Assembly: GCA_016987375.1 (NCBI GenBank) | Contig: PJRA01000473.1 | Span: 657,702-707,844, forward strand | DNA from: Brachionus koreanus | Taxonomy: Eukaryota > Rotifera > Eurotatoria > Ploima > Brachionidae | Direction of reading: 5' to 3' | Length of the DNA: 50,143 bases | In this document: one piece after another, positions 31,529 through 45,535 of the stretch | Numbering within the stretch: position 1 is the first letter of the stretch | Layout of the letters: every line of letters starts with the position of its first letter | The notes under the pieces: model-generated | What the model was told of the DNA's origin: nothing | The model's input: only the letters and a program-made list of their open reading frames with translations | The model's database searches: none | Position numbers and translations under genes: made by a program

Positions 31529-34500
31529 GCCTCACTCACTTTTTAATTGATTTTTTTCCACATTTTTTAGATAATCTAATTTTTTTTTAAATCTAAAACA
31601 ACTAATTTACTATTTGGAGAAATAAGCTTATCAAGCAAAATATAAAAAATAGTCTTTTCTGCAACGATTTCACATTATTAGTCCTTTTTTAGATCTAGTT
31701 TTTCAAATACATTCTAGTTATTGTATATTTTTATCATAATAATGATTATCATAGTGACAAGAAAATAATTTGCATTATAATAACATAGATAAATTTTTTT
31801 TGATTAAATTTAGTTTCAAATGAAGCTAAAATGACTTATTCTTCCATATCTAAAATAAATTTTGTATAAAGCTTTATTCATTTACTGCCAAAGTCTCTAT
31901 AATTCTTTTGAAAAATAATTTGTTTGTTTCGCAAATATTTAAAAGTTAATATTTTTTCATGACAAACGGTGAATAGATAAAAATAAAATTTTAATTTAGA
32001 AAAAAAAAATTAATTTGATTCTTAATCAATAATAAATAACAATTATGCATTTTGCATTTTCAACAATCTAGATTGACTAGTAAACTGTAAGTTTACTGTA
32101 TAGTTTATTGTAAAAGTCTGAATTGAAACAGTCTTTATAATTTGGTACCTCTAGTCTTTTGTGTTCTTAGTTCTTCTTTCATTTTTTTTTATTACAAAAA
32201 ATATTCAATCTGGCTGTAGTGACTGCTTGCATAGATTCTGCACATCATTAGCAGACTTTAACTATTAATTCAACTTAATATGTTGTATTTAAATAACAAG
32301 AAAAACTTAAGAATAAAAAAGTCGTTTTCTTTTTTAGCAAACCAAATTTTACACAACTTATTCTAATATTTTTTTTTAACTAATTTTGTCATTTTGATGA
32401 TTTTTCTCAAGAAAGTAACTAATGCTCAAAAGTCACTAATTATAAAGTAAACTAAATCTATTGAAATAATAGGGAATTCATTGTAATATGTTTCTCACAA
32501 AATAGTAGATGAAAGTATTACATCAGTGAAGCATTTGAAAAGCTTTATACGATGAATGGTTGAATGTTCTTAATTAAAAAGTTAACAAAATAACTGTATA
32601 TGACTTTGTATTCTTATATTTATAAAATATTTTTTCTATTCTGTTTTTCAATTTTTTTCATAACTATTTACTTAGCTTAACTTTATCATAAACTTTAAGT
32701 TACCAATGTGGTACAATTAATCAAATGATCTATAAATTAAAGAAAACCGACCAGTATTAGTATTCTTATGTAATTTTTAATAAGCAAGAGTCAAAATTTA
32801 AACATTTGGTATTTTTCGATCAATATCAATTAATTTCTAAGACAAAATTTTTTGTTGCATGTTTTTTTCAAATTTACCAAATTTTACTATAGTAACATTT
32901 TAAAAAAAATATTCCTTTAAAAAAAATTATTTATTTGTAAAAAAAAAACCAGAAGCATTTTTTTCATAAAACAAGAATAAACCTTATGTTTTAAGCAAAT
33001 AAAATCTATCAATTAATTTTTTTACTTTCTTTTATTTCAAAAAATGAGGTTTGTTGATTAATTGTTGTTTTGTTGGGTATCAATATTTTTAAACTTACTG
33101 CTCTTTTTTTACATTTATCGAAAAATAAAAAAAGCCTATGAATGAATTTATCTATTTTTTTAAAGCTTTAATATATATTATAAAAAAATACTTTTAAAAC
33201 AAAAAACAAGAATAATAAAGAAGAAGACGAGATAAACTGGTCTTTTGAAAATTCTATTTCTGGATTGGAAACTTATATTATTTAAATTTAAAGCTTATCT
33301 TTTAATACTATGGTAATGATTACGCAACTTTATTTTAAATATTAATATAAGAAAACATTTAACAGATGTTGAAAATTTGAATAAATCTAGATAAAAAACT
33401 AAATTTCCATAAATTCAAAAATAAAAATCTAAATTGATAATTGAACCTTGTTTTTTTAAGCCATATTTTTTGAATAAAATTAAGTAAAAATTTAATGGAA
33501 TTTAATTGATATATGATTAAAAAAAATCTTTGAAAAAGAAAATTACATTAAATTTTAATTGTGAACAAATTTTGGAAAAAAAATTTATAAAAGATTAAAA
33601 ATTTCATTTTTTATTCATTTTTTTTCTCAGCAAAAAAAAAAATCATAAACTTTTTGGACTTAAAATGATGTTTTGATTTATAATTCCCTTTTAATATAAC
33701 ATATTTTCAAATTTATTTTTTAGATCACATAAAATAGTAATCAAGAAAAAAATATTAAAAAAAAACAATATTGGAACAAATACGATTTCTAATTGTTTTT
33801 TTTTTACTGAAAAAATTCGTCTATTTAGCAAAATTTAAATAGAGAAAAAAGAAATTAAATTATTACGAAAATTATTTTAATTTTTTTTTCATACCCTCTA
33901 GTATATTGCAATAAAGATTTAATGAATTAAAGGATTACAATATTTAATTTTTACCTAATTTAATGTATTTTTTTCTCTAGTATAGTATTAATAAAATATT
34001 TTTTTGCTTTTAAATAGATAAAAAATCCTATAACATTCAATTTGGTTTTGAAAATCTAGTAGAGCTACATTAAATTAAATTTTTCATCTTTAACTAATAA
34101 ATAATTGATTTTTTTTAATTTAAGAATTGTTTTTTTGATTATTGAAAAATATTCAAGAGTCTTTATTTTACTCATAAAGGTTTATAATATTTAGAGTATT
34201 AATCATTTTAAAAAAATTGAATTCCTATATTTTCTTAAAAGCTTATTTGGTGAAATTTCACCTAAATTACTGTTTTATAATTAAAAAAACTCTTTTTCAA
34301 AAAAAAAGCAGCTTTAACTATAAAGGAATTTCAGCAATAAATAAAATTTATTTCCTACATAAAATTAATCTCCTAATTGAAAGCAAATTTTATTTTCTAA
34401 TAAAATCAATCAGCTTAACAAGTAAATGTTGCTTTTTTTGTTTTTTAAAATTTTCAAGTTCTAGCCTAAAACATTTTGTTCGTTATTATTCGATTAGAAT

Positions 34501-35107
34501 TAAATTAAAATTTACCTCATTAATAAATCTAATTAAATTATATAAAATGCATTAATAAAGAAATTATTTATAATTTTAAAGACGTAAAAATTCCAAAGTT
34601 TTTTTTCATTTAACTTAAAAACTGTCTTTGAAACAGTACATTAGCGAATAGTGAATTTATCGTGCAAAAATTACTTTGAACAGTTATTTAAGAGGCTATA
34701 CTTGTAATTGAATTCACAATGACTTTTGAATGCAATGTTCAAATTTACTGTCAAAGCTTATTTGAGCTTTACCCAAAACGGCCCGGGGATTAGCTATTTC
34801 TTTCAATAATTATTGATAAATATAAATAACCAAATTAAAAACAAGTCTATTGTAATCGACAATGTTTTTTAAATTTTATTTTTAAACATTTTTTCTAAGC
34901 ATATTTTACGTGTATACTTTTCCATGTAAAAATTTTTAAATTAGCTGTACAATTCTTCAAAAATCAAATCAAATAGAATATAAACATGCCAATTGTAAAT
35001 AAGCTTTTTCACATTTTCAATATTTGCCAAGCTTGTTAAAATTAATAAAATAATCGAAGACTTGTAATTAGTGTTGAGTACCGTCATTAGACCGTCCAAA
35101 CATGGTG

Positions 35108-35221
35108 TTGGCCATTTTGATGGTCGTGAGGGAAATTTTTTTCTTATGTTCAATTCTATTATCTATGACTATTCATATTCTTTTAAATTTTATATTTGTA
35201 CACGGCCATCAAAACGGTCAA
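35108..35221. repeat. Inverted repeat, about 21-bp arms
   Basis: Left arm 35108-35129 contains TTTTGATGGTCGTG. Right arm 35201-35221 is CACGGCCATCAAAACGGTCAA. About 18 of 22 positions pair, with a 71-bp spacer. It could be a short non-autonomous element or a structured RNA. No target duplication was confirmed. Confidence 0.5.
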
Positions 35222-37540
35222 AAACCAAGTTACAGAAAGTTAGTTAAAGTTAGTTAGTTAAATATTGTGTCTGAAATTAATTTTGAAAAAAATTTTTCTT
35301 CAGACTAACAAAATTTGAAGAGTAGTAGTAGTAGTAGTAACTAGAAATAAATTTTATGATCTTTTTTAATAAGTAAAAATGTCCTGCGATTTAGAAAAAA
35401 AATCATCTAAATCGAACGAAAAATGAATAATTATTTTACTAAGGTATTTATTCTTTAAAATCCTATGCTGTTTAAAAAGCGTGATTAAGAATAATCAATT
35501 TTTATTTGGCTAAAAAAATGTTAAAAAAATTTTTAATTAATCCCTTTTATTAAGTGAATAAAAATAAATTTATCAAAAAATTAAATAAATCATAATTTAA
35601 ATGATACTGGAAAATAAAAAAATTGAATTTAAGGCAACTATTATTATGATTCAGAAATTTTTTGGCTATTTCTTAAAAGACCTAATTTTATTTCAAATAA
35701 AGTTCTCGTTATTATTAAAAATTTAAATTTTAAAAATAGTAAATTTTTACATTTAAGCCAAAGGAGATATTCAAAAAAAAAAAGTTTCCAGACTAATTCA
35801 TTTAAAAAAACTTCTCTTCTAATTTAGCACGTAATAGAGAAAAAAATTCTAAAATAAATGGCACATTAAAAGTGTATGCCATGAGATTATGAAATAAATT
35901 AATTGAACACGTATGTTATACAAGAGAGCTAGTAGAACCATATTCGATAAAAATTAAATTAAAACAATAAATTGCGGTTGTTGAATTTTTTAATTAGACT
36001 CTAGTGCAAATGTATTTATAAAGAATTAAATATTCATCATGGAAACTAGAATATTTGCGAGCTAATTAGACCCAATAAAGGCAGCAGCATCAGCTAGTTA
36101 GTTAAAGTTTTTTCGAAAGCCAAGCTCAATATTTTCTTCTAAGCTCTTTTCATTGCTATTTATCTTGGATTTAATGAAAACAACTTGCAGCTTTTGCAAC
36201 TAGCAATAGATATTTCCCTTATCGAATGTTGAATGAAATTATCAACATTTTCAAATTTTTTATTCATAGCAAAAGAGCTTTATAAGCTGATATAAGTTGT
36301 TGATTGAATATAGACTTGAAATGATTCTATCAAACAATTGAATATTAAGAATTTTTTCTATTTTTTTAAATTAAAATTTGACGAAATTTCTAATTTCATC
36401 TACCTTAAATAAATCCAATAAAAAATAAAAAGCACTGCTTCTGACATACTTGAGATCAATTTTTAAATAAAATCTGGTTTTTGTTAAGTCTAAACAAACA
36501 AAAATATTTTTCCTAATATACTCATTGCTTTTGTTATCCTATTTCAAGTTTAGCAATCAAAATCGATATTAAAATATTGCATGCTAAAAACATAAGACAA
36601 TGTTCATCAAACAACTGAAAATCTCTTGAATTTTCGAGGGCGTATAAAAAATACAATCATTCTTTAATATGCATAAAATTTCCCATTTTAAATACAGTCT
36701 TGGATTTATTTTCATCCTCTCTCTCATTGAAATGAATTAAATCAAGGTCAATTTTTCTGAATGTTGATTAAAATGCTAGCTTGCCAACTATTTTTATCTA
36801 AATCAAACAGAATAATAAATTGAATAAATTGAGGAGAAAATTAATTTCACGATTGTTAATTCGCTATGTCAATTTAATTTGTAAAATTTAGAAGAGTTAA
36901 AAATTGAAGATCATCAAATTACTTGAGAGGGTTAATAGAACAAATTCTTAAATAAAAAGAATTACAAACTCTATTGTAAAAATTTCAATTTTTTAAAGAA
37001 TGTTTTGAAGTGATAAATAGTATTTATAAAATGGTAAGACCTTTTCAACATACATATTAAAAAAAAATTCTAAAAAAAATTAAATAAACAAAACAATAGT
37101 AATTTTCTGTAAATTTTCGAAGTTGAATAAATAGTTAATTGAAAAATTTTTTCTAAAAGCTTAACAAAATTTATATTCAACAATAAAAGCTATTTATTGA
37201 ATTTTTTTTTGTATTTTAATTCATAAAAATAATTAAAGGAGTACATTCTTTTTCTGTATAATCAAATTTAGAGTTTAAAGATTAATCAAGTAAAACTAAT
37301 TAAAAAATATCTATGTTATTCAATTGTAAAATAAAAAAGAATGATTTTTTAGGTAAAATAAACTATGGGTCCGTCTAGAAGTCAAGAATTCATTCTTTTC
37401 TTTTTTTTCTGATTCTAATTATTTTATTATAAGCAAAGAACGAAACTACGGATAAAGAGTGACCAAGCGATAAAAATCAAAATTAGAAAACTGATCAGAA
37501 CATTTTAAATGCACAATAAAATTTGAACGCATTTTTAGCT

Positions 37541-38367
37541 ATTACAATCCTTTTTCTTTAGTCAAAAAAATAAAACTTTGAAATGTAACAAATATTCAAA
37601 AATCTACGATGAAATTTAGTTGCACATTTAAAATGTTTTGATCATTTTAGAAAAGGGGATATTTTTTGTCGGTAGATAATTATTTTTTTTTACTTGATAT
37701 TTTTTTTAATTAAAAATAGATAAAATCAAATAGAAGTAGATAAAAGTTTTTATTAGAAGATATTTATTTTTTCAAACATAGATAATTAAATAAAATGTTT
37801 TGAAAAAACAAACAAAGTAATTGACACTTAATTACTGTGCCTTTCATTTTTGGATTTATCTAGTCTTGCTCAAAGGACTCTATAAGTTAAGAAACGCATT
37901 TCAACCTTAGTTTTAGTGTCATCAAGACTCAATTTTAAATTAAAATAATTTTTCAATTTTTTATTTCTTAATTTTTGGTGCTGAATCAAATGCAAAATTC
38001 AAAAAAACTAACTTTTAAAAAAATTATAAAAATCATTTTTTTGAAAGTAAATAGTATTATAGCATTGGCGAGATGTACTTTGTTGCATGGTCCAAAGGTT
38101 TGTCTTAACTTATGGTGCAGCATAATCGAATGAGGAAATACGGTAAATAAGCACTTTTATAATGAATATCTACTTCATAAAACAATAATCTACATTTAAA
38201 TAAAAACATCTTTGGAATATTATTTTTATCTTGTAACAAAAATTATTTATCTACTATTTAATTTATCTCCTTTTTTAAATAAAATTATCTACTAAAAAAA
38301 TATTTATCTATTAATGAAAAACTGTGCCTTTTAGAAAAATGATATTTGATCAAAAATTTTACTTTGC
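37541..38367. repeat. Dispersed two-block repeat, interrupted copy
   Basis: Block A 37541-37619 and block B 37611-37654 plus 38329-38367, compared with 24134-24300. Block B is split by the insertion at 37655-38328. Confidence 0.75.
37655..38328. mobile_element. 674-bp insertion with target-site duplication (hAT-like, non-autonomous)
   Basis: Flanked by TTTTAGAAAA on both sides (37645-37654 and 38329-38338). An uninterrupted relative of the target exists at 24227-24300, so the boundaries are supported by comparison. The ends are weak inverted repeats: AGGGGATATTTTTT at the left, and AGGCACAGTTTTTC from the right, reading inward. With an 8-bp core duplication (TTTAGAAA) and AGG ends this resembles a hAT-type element. 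There is no transposase frame inside. It contains repeated AGTAGATAA-like motifs. Confidence 0.7.
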
Positions 38368-38858
38368 CACTGAAATTCAAATAAAACTAAAACGAAACAA
38401 AAATTCTGAATAAAAGGAAACATGAATAGACCTATTGAAAATTAGCATGTCAAAATAAGAAAAAATAAAATAATACACATTATACAGTGTATTGTTTTTA
38501 AAATAGTTAAACAATATAATAATAAAAAGACCAAGATTTCTTAACTAAAATCTATAAATCAAAAAAGAATTTTTTTCAATTAATTATTTTAATTACCTAA
38601 TTATCAATAGGTTTAAAAGAAAATTAAGACAAGAAAATAAAAAATATTTTTAAAATTTGACTTAAAGCAAAAAAATTTTTTTGATCTGATTTTCTATATG
38701 TTATTAGCTTAGCAAATAGTAGTCAGCGCTTGTACTACAATACTTTAATATAATTATAATTACAAATATAATTCGTGAAAACCTAGTCACATAAAGTGAG
38801 ATTCCGTATTATGATCAAAAATGATCTTTTGTCTTTCTTTTTTATTATTCATAAAATT

Positions 38859-38995
38859 AATACTATTTACAGATATAGTTCATAATTTTGATTATAAATA
38901 ATATGAATAATAATAATAGAAATAGTTTTTTTTATTATTATTAATATTATTATTATTTATAATCAAAAATATGATCTATATCTGTAAATAGTATT
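38859..38995. repeat. 137-bp foldback palindrome
   Basis: Left arm from AATACTATTTACAGATATAG and right arm ending CTATATCTGTAAATAGTATT. The inner parts TTTTGATTATAAATAAT and ATTATTTATAATCAAAA also pair. The arms are about 60 bp with few mismatches, around an AT-rich centre near 38927. TA at both outer edges is compatible with a TA-target foldback MITE. Confidence 0.85.
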
Positions 38996-41900
38996 ATAAA
39001 TTATTTAATTAAAGTCCCATTAAGAGTATCATATATCTGAACATGGGACAAAAAAATTTTTTTGATGCGTTTTTTAAACTTAAACTAATAAAAAGCCTAA
39101 TAATTGTTCTTGACATTCAATGATTAATTCAAATGCTAAGAAAGAAAATTCATGAAAAAAATGATTAAGTTAAACAAATTCTTCTGAACTAATAAATTCT
39201 GATAATAGTGAATCTTTTTAACTTTATTTGAGTAAAAATCATAATTTAAAATTATGAATCACTAAAAAAAGTTTGAAAAAAAAACTTGAATGAATTTAGG
39301 AGATCAAAGTGTAATATTCAAATGTTTAAATTAGTAAATTGATATGAGAAAATTAATTTTGTAAATTAAACGAACTTTTTCAAGAATCTTTGAATGAATC
39401 TGAAAAGAGAACACAACATGATATTATAGTTAATATAATCATTATTTTTTAAAAAATAGGAAAGCTGAAAATGAAACTGGATAGCTTTAGTATACTGTCG
39501 AGTAAGCAAAAAAAAATATTGGCTTAACTCCATTAAAGTTAAATGCCACTTGGTGTTAGTATAGAGTTTTTCCTAAAATGAAGTTTCTCTATATTGCTGC
39601 TACTACTACCAGAAAAAAAATATTAACAAGCAGTATAATAGCACTTGATCCATTAATCTTATTTGAAAATCTTCATGAATGCAAGTCTTTATTTGATTGT
39701 GCTTAGTTTATTAGACAAAATACTAAATGTGCAATTAGGCAATTTTCTTTAAAATTTTCAGTCAAGAAAATGTGAAAATCTTTGATTTATAAATCATTGA
39801 TTATTTAAAAAAATAATTATTTAAGCCAGTTTTTATTCATAAAAGAGAAGAAAAATTATGAAAACTTAAAGTTTAAAAAAATCAAATATTACTAGAGCCT
39901 ACTCCGAAAGATTAAGCCAAATGGTTCAACAATACCTAATAGATTTGATAAATGTGATTATTTTGTTAAAAAATAAAAGCTAGAAATGAGTATTTTTTTT
40001 AATATGTTATAAATAAATCTAAAATCTAATGAAAAATGAAAATTTAAAATAACCCTTGTAACAAAATTTTTCGATTTGATAATGATAACAAAAGGTACAA
40101 GACATGAAAAAAATTAATTTTATATAATTTTTAGAATTGCAAGCGTCATTTAATTTTCTTGATGGCTTGATCATTTTTCATCATTTTCAATTAAAAAATT
40201 TGTCACCCGATTGCAAAATCATCAGACATTATTTATTTATTTTAATTTTATAGATAATTTTTCATAAGATTTATACTGTTTCTTAAAGACTAGATTATTC
40301 AATTTTTGAAAAATTTTCATTACATAATAAAAATATACTTTTTTTCTAATATCTAATTATAATTAAACTAAATTAAGTTGGATTTTCTTTTTAATTGTTT
40401 AATTCGGAATAAAATTTGCTTTAATTGCAAAAATACCAAATATATTTGTGTGCATCTAATTATTTGACTATCATAAAAAAATTTTTACATATTAAAAAAA
40501 GCTTGAAACAAACCTGCTCATATTCAATTATAAAAAATAAGCAAATTAAAACTGTATAGTTAGAGGTCGATGCCTATAACTTAACTTATTAGAAAGTGAT
40601 TTTAATTAATTTTGCTCTTTTTGTGAACTAACTCTTATTTTTGAAACAATTGTTGAAACATGAGAGCATTAACTGAATAAGTAGATTATATATCAGAAAG
40701 CCTTTTTATTAAATTATCACCCATAATATTTTTTTTTCTAAAAATCAAAAAGTATTTTTATTAATCAAATACAAAATTTAGCAAAGGTTAGTTGTTGTCA
40801 AAATTCTAACTTTATCTAAAATTGAAAACTTAAGGCCAAAATTTACTTAAATGATTATTCTAATGTAAAAAAGATAAAAATTATTAAATTGAAAAAAATT
40901 AAAAACTAATTAGGCCTATATTATAAGATTCATAATTCTTATTAATTAAGATAAATTATTATTGAGAGTTTAGAACTAGACAATTAATATTATCCAAAAC
41001 AAAGCTTCACAGTCAAATATTTGTTTTAATTCTAATAAAATTTTTATTTAATTTTTTTTTATTAACTCAAAATAAACAATCTGTATAAATAGACATTTTC
41101 AGTATCATAGTTAAAAGCCTATTTAAAGTTAAATAAGATCTTCAATCAAATACTATTTACTCTGATAATATCTGGGTTTAAAAAAGCTTGTTTTGTGAAA
41201 TTTGGTACAAATTAAACAATTAGAACAAAAAAAAATGCTAAAATATCTAATAACTTTTTTTCTGAAGGCTTTGATTAATTCTATTAGTGCAACAAACTGC
41301 AACATACTTAGTTGCAACTAAAGTCAAAGTCTGCTAATGATGTGCAAAATGCACAATAGTCCAAATTTGTCCAAATTTTAGTTAAGTTTGCAGTTTTTTC
41401 AGACTTTTCATAATAGTGCAACTTTGAATGTTGTACCATGTTGCATTTACAGAGTTTGCTTTTGACTTTTAAGAGAAAAGTTATAAGAATTTTTAAAATT
41501 TTGTTCTGTTCAATTGTACTTAATTTCACAAAACCCAAAAAAGCTACTTTTTAATAATTGAAAAATAAAAGAACTTATTATCTATCTATATACTAACTTT
41601 ATTTAGATAAAAAATACATCGAAAGAATGTTTATTTACCTAAAACTCCTAATTTTAATATTAACAACACTAAAAAAAGCCATATTCTTTGAATTTAAATT
41701 TTTTTTGTAAAAGCATATTTAAAATTTCTGATAATTTAAAAAAAATTAAATAAAAAATACATTTTGACATTTACAAAGACCAAAAAAGATTATTAGTGAA
41801 TTAAGAGATATTTATCTAATTACCGATTAAGTTTATTAAATGTTTTAAAAATAAATGCATGATATAATTCAATTAATTTCCTTAAAATAGCACCAATTTC

Positions 41901-42063
41901 ATAAATTCATTCAACTTTAAGTTTACATAATGAATTTTTAATTCTTTAACATAAATTAATATTAATTGTAAATTTCTTTTCTAACATTTTAAAATTTAAA
42001 CGCTAAACTCAATCTAATTTAACTTTTTTGTTATTTAGCAACATTGTACAACATCAAAAATCA

Positions 42064-42122
42064 ATCATGTGGCTGAAAGGAAGGACAAAGTCTCCATTCC
42101 AACCGGCCAAGGCTTCGCCTAA
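42064..42122 (+). repeat. Dispersed 57-bp repeat, copy 3
   Basis: Begins ATCATGTGGCTGAAAGGAAG and ends CCAAGGCTTCGCC. It differs from copy 1 at about three positions. TAAACTATTTTTAAA follows, similar to the flank of copies 1 and 2 on the same side. Confidence 0.8.
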
Positions 42123-45100
42123 ACTATTTTTAAAAAAAATAAATAATAATTCAATAAATTATTTACAACAAAAAAAAAAAAACAATTTAAAAGAAGAAAA
42201 AATTTTTTTTTTCAACATTTTACCGGTTTTATATATTAGATTTTTTTAAAATATTTTTTGAACCTTTCATCCTTTCTTACAATGATACCAAATTAAGAAA
42301 TAAAAAAGTTTGTTAAACTGGTAAAATTAAAATAATTTTACATTTTTAAATTTTTTAAATTTATTATTTGATAAAGGAAAAAAAATAAAAAAATTTCTTA
42401 AATATTGCAAAAAAATCTTAAAAATTAAAATTGTATAATTGTTTTCATTGTTTGGTTTAATTTTTTTTCTGAATTAACTTTAAAAACATTATTTCTCTGT
42501 TGGATGCTGCACCTAAAAGTATGACAAAAAAATTAATTTTTAGGCTCCTTAATTATTTATTTTATTTTAATTAATATATTTTTTTTTTACATTCTAAATG
42601 AATCTAAAAACAAAAAAACATTTGATATTGATTGAATTAACAAATATTATTTTTAATTTGAAAAAAAATTTTCATTAAGCAAAATTTCTTTCTTTTTTTT
42701 ATAGTAGCAAAAATAATTTAATTTCTAATTTTTGTAATTTTTAATTTTTTTTTGTAAAATTAAATTAAATCAGTTTAGTTAAACAGAAAATTTCTGTTTC
42801 ATTATCCACAAATAATATTTTTTCAAAAATTGGTGATATTTTGTTCAATTTTGTGAACCTTTAATTAAAGCTGTAAGAATAGAGAAATTTCTGTTTATCA
42901 GGTTTGGGTAAGAATTGAGTTTGTAGTTTGTAAACCCAACGATCTCAATCCCGAACCCATTCATTTTTGTTTGCATACCTAAACTAGACTCGGTAGTTTT
43001 TTTTCCAATTTTTTAATCGAATTACGTATAAAAAATTAAATTATTCTTTTGTTCTCAATTATTTTCAATTAGAAAAAAGTCTAAATTGTACCCATGTATC
43101 TTATAATAAAAAAAATAACCAAATTTTCATTTAAAAAATAAAAATAAAAAAAATTCATTAATAAATTTAAAGTAGAGCATTTTTATAACAGCATGTTGAT
43201 TAAAAAAATGATTCTAAAAGACATTAATTATAGGAAAATCAGACAATAATAAGAGGAATATCAAATTTAAACATTCTTAAAACTAAATTAAACAAAAATT
43301 TCCGCAAATTTTTTTATCATAGATACAAAATTGCATTCAAAATGTCTTCAAAATAGCTCACTAGTATTCAAAACGACTAAATGTGCTAAAAATTAACAAT
43401 ATAGAAGCATATTTTTTAAAAGTTCACAAATACCATTAGTTTTAGCTGAAAAAAAATTTTTCCAAGAAATATTTGCATAAAAATTAAAAAAATTAAATTA
43501 AATTTGAGTCTGTGGCGTTAAGTCAACTCATCTGAATAGAACTTATCCTCAATTCACACTGATACATTTTCAATTTTTATGTTTCTTCTTTTTTTTTATT
43601 TTTTAATTAGTTGATTATATACTAATTAGATTTTTTTTCTTACTCAAAAATGGAATCTAACACGGACAAAATGTATTACTGAAATAAATAATATTATTAG
43701 ATTAAACTCAATGGTAATTTAATTTTTGTATCAAACAATCAGAGAAAAAAGAACAGAAAATTTAGATTTACACTCAAATGAATCTAGCAAAGCTAATTAA
43801 ATTTATTTGCTTTGTCAAATATGTTTTATTGACGTAGCTGGAACGTTTTTTGCTGATACATAGGCTTCAAAAATAAATTATTGAGTTCTAGTCTAGTATA
43901 TTCTAGAGACTGTAAACAAAAAATATTCAGTATTAATTTTTTTTAATCAGATTGCAAACAATTAGTATATTTATCCTTTTTTTGAAAAGATATATCTATG
44001 CTGGTGCCGGCTCTAATTTGGCTTTTTTTTGTTCTTATTTCGACATTTGATAATATCAGCCTAATTAGCTGGTTTTGAAGTTTTGAACCTTCTATTGTTT
44101 CTGTTTATCAAATTAATTTTTGACAGATTGCTTGGATGAGTTTTTAGTTGAAAAAATAGATAGAAAAGTTCTGCAAAAAAGTGTATAAAAGAGTGAACTT
44201 GAATTAAAAAAAACATTGATTGCATCAATTAACAAATAATTAATGGAACAAATTCGTACATTTCAACTAAATTCTTTGAGAAATTTTCAAAAAAAAAATT
44301 TAAAATTAAAAATAACTAAGAGAAAAGAAAAGCTCATGAGAAACAGACAATCATTAAGATTTTCATGATTGATAAAATTTTAATCTCCTTCAAAAAATAT
44401 TTTATAAAAATCAAATTAATGTAAACTAATTTATAATTTATTAAAATAACATTTTAATCAAATGATGTTAAATTGTTTACTTAATTTCACATATCTGATA
44501 AATAAAAAATTTTATCTAATTTGCTAATAATATTTTATCTAATAAATCATTGAAAAATTTTAAAAAACAAAATTGATTTATCAAATTATTGGCAAAACGA
44601 AAATAATTTTACACTTTTACATTTTCATATTTTTAGATTTTTTATGCAATATTTAAGAAACTTTTTATGTTATTTTTGTTTACCAAATAATTTGAGAGAG
44701 TTTTTTTATTTTCTGAAAAATTGCACAAAAAATCTAAAAATAAGAAAATGTAAAAATGTAAAATTATTTTCATTTTGCGCAAATATTAGACTAAATGATA
44801 CAAATAACAACTTGAGCAAATGTCCGTTAAATATATCTAGAAGAAGATGAGAATAGATTCAAAATAAGAAAGGTTAAAGATTCCTAAATTCCTGGAACTT
44901 GGGTACCTATGGTCCAGATGATTTTTTTCAAAGTGACATGACTTTGTCAATTTTTGAGCTTTTTTCTTTTTTTAAAAGTCAAATTCAAGCTTATTAAAAG
45001 ATCTTTCGAGAGTGTACTTGGCTATTTGGATACCTTAAGAATCCAGGTCATCAGCGGCTTTTGAAGATACTTAAAAAGTGCATTTTTTAAGAACTTTGAA

Positions 45101-45164
45101 AGGTTTTTTTGTATGCGGTATTTTTTTGTCCTTTGAGTTTTTAAACTCTGGTAAAAAGTATGTT

Positions 45165-45212
45165 GTAGAGGAAGTCGAGCTCTTGAATTTGAGCTATCGA
45201 TGAGTCCTCTAC
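45165..45212. other. 48-nt hairpin in a GC-richer patch
   Basis: GTAGAGGA (45165-45172) pairs perfectly with TCCTCTAC (45205-45212). Inside it, TCGAGCTC pairs with GAGCT-AT-CGA, closing an 8-nt loop. It lies in a locally GC-richer stretch (about 44890-45260) with no convincing coding frame. It could be a structured RNA element or part of an unidentified repeat. Confidence 0.5.
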
Positions 45213-45535
45213 GATCTGATTTGAGAATTTGAGCGCCAAAGACCTCAAGGATCCAAGTTAAATAATAGACAACATTCAAACATAATTTAAATATAGATAA
45301 TTGATGATAATTTTTCTTTCTTTAATTCAAAAATATTCTAAGATTTATTCTTTTGTCAATATTTTTATTTTATTGCTAAAAAAAAAAATTTAATTTAATT
45401 AGGCAAGTATTTTTTTATTTCATTATTTTATTGCTTATATATTTTATTTTTTTTTCAAACACTTGGTTTAATGTTAAGAATTTTTCAAAAAAATTGCTTT
45501 GCTGTTGAATTTTTTAAAATTCTAGTCTATTTGCC

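Larger units (their letters stand above)
31529..45535. other. 14-kb AT-rich region without recognisable genes
   Basis: Only short open frames occur, all of biased composition. Structured items found within it are listed separately: inverted repeat 35108-35221, nested insertion 37655-38328, foldback 38859-38995, 57-bp repeat 42064-42122, shared 25-mers at 32239 and 41322, hairpin 45165-45212. A short GTA microsatellite lies near 35321-35339. Distal regulatory DNA or non-coding genes cannot be ruled out. Confidence 0.55.

Noticed and set aside
34217..34555. 112-codon open frame in the gene-poor region
   Set aside because: Lys/Phe/Leu/Ile-rich translation typical of AT-rich non-coding DNA; no motif.
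45165..45212. Hammerhead ribozyme
   Set aside because: GATGAGTCC resembles part of the core, but the preceding CT, the GAAA box and a cleavage triplet in position are missing.
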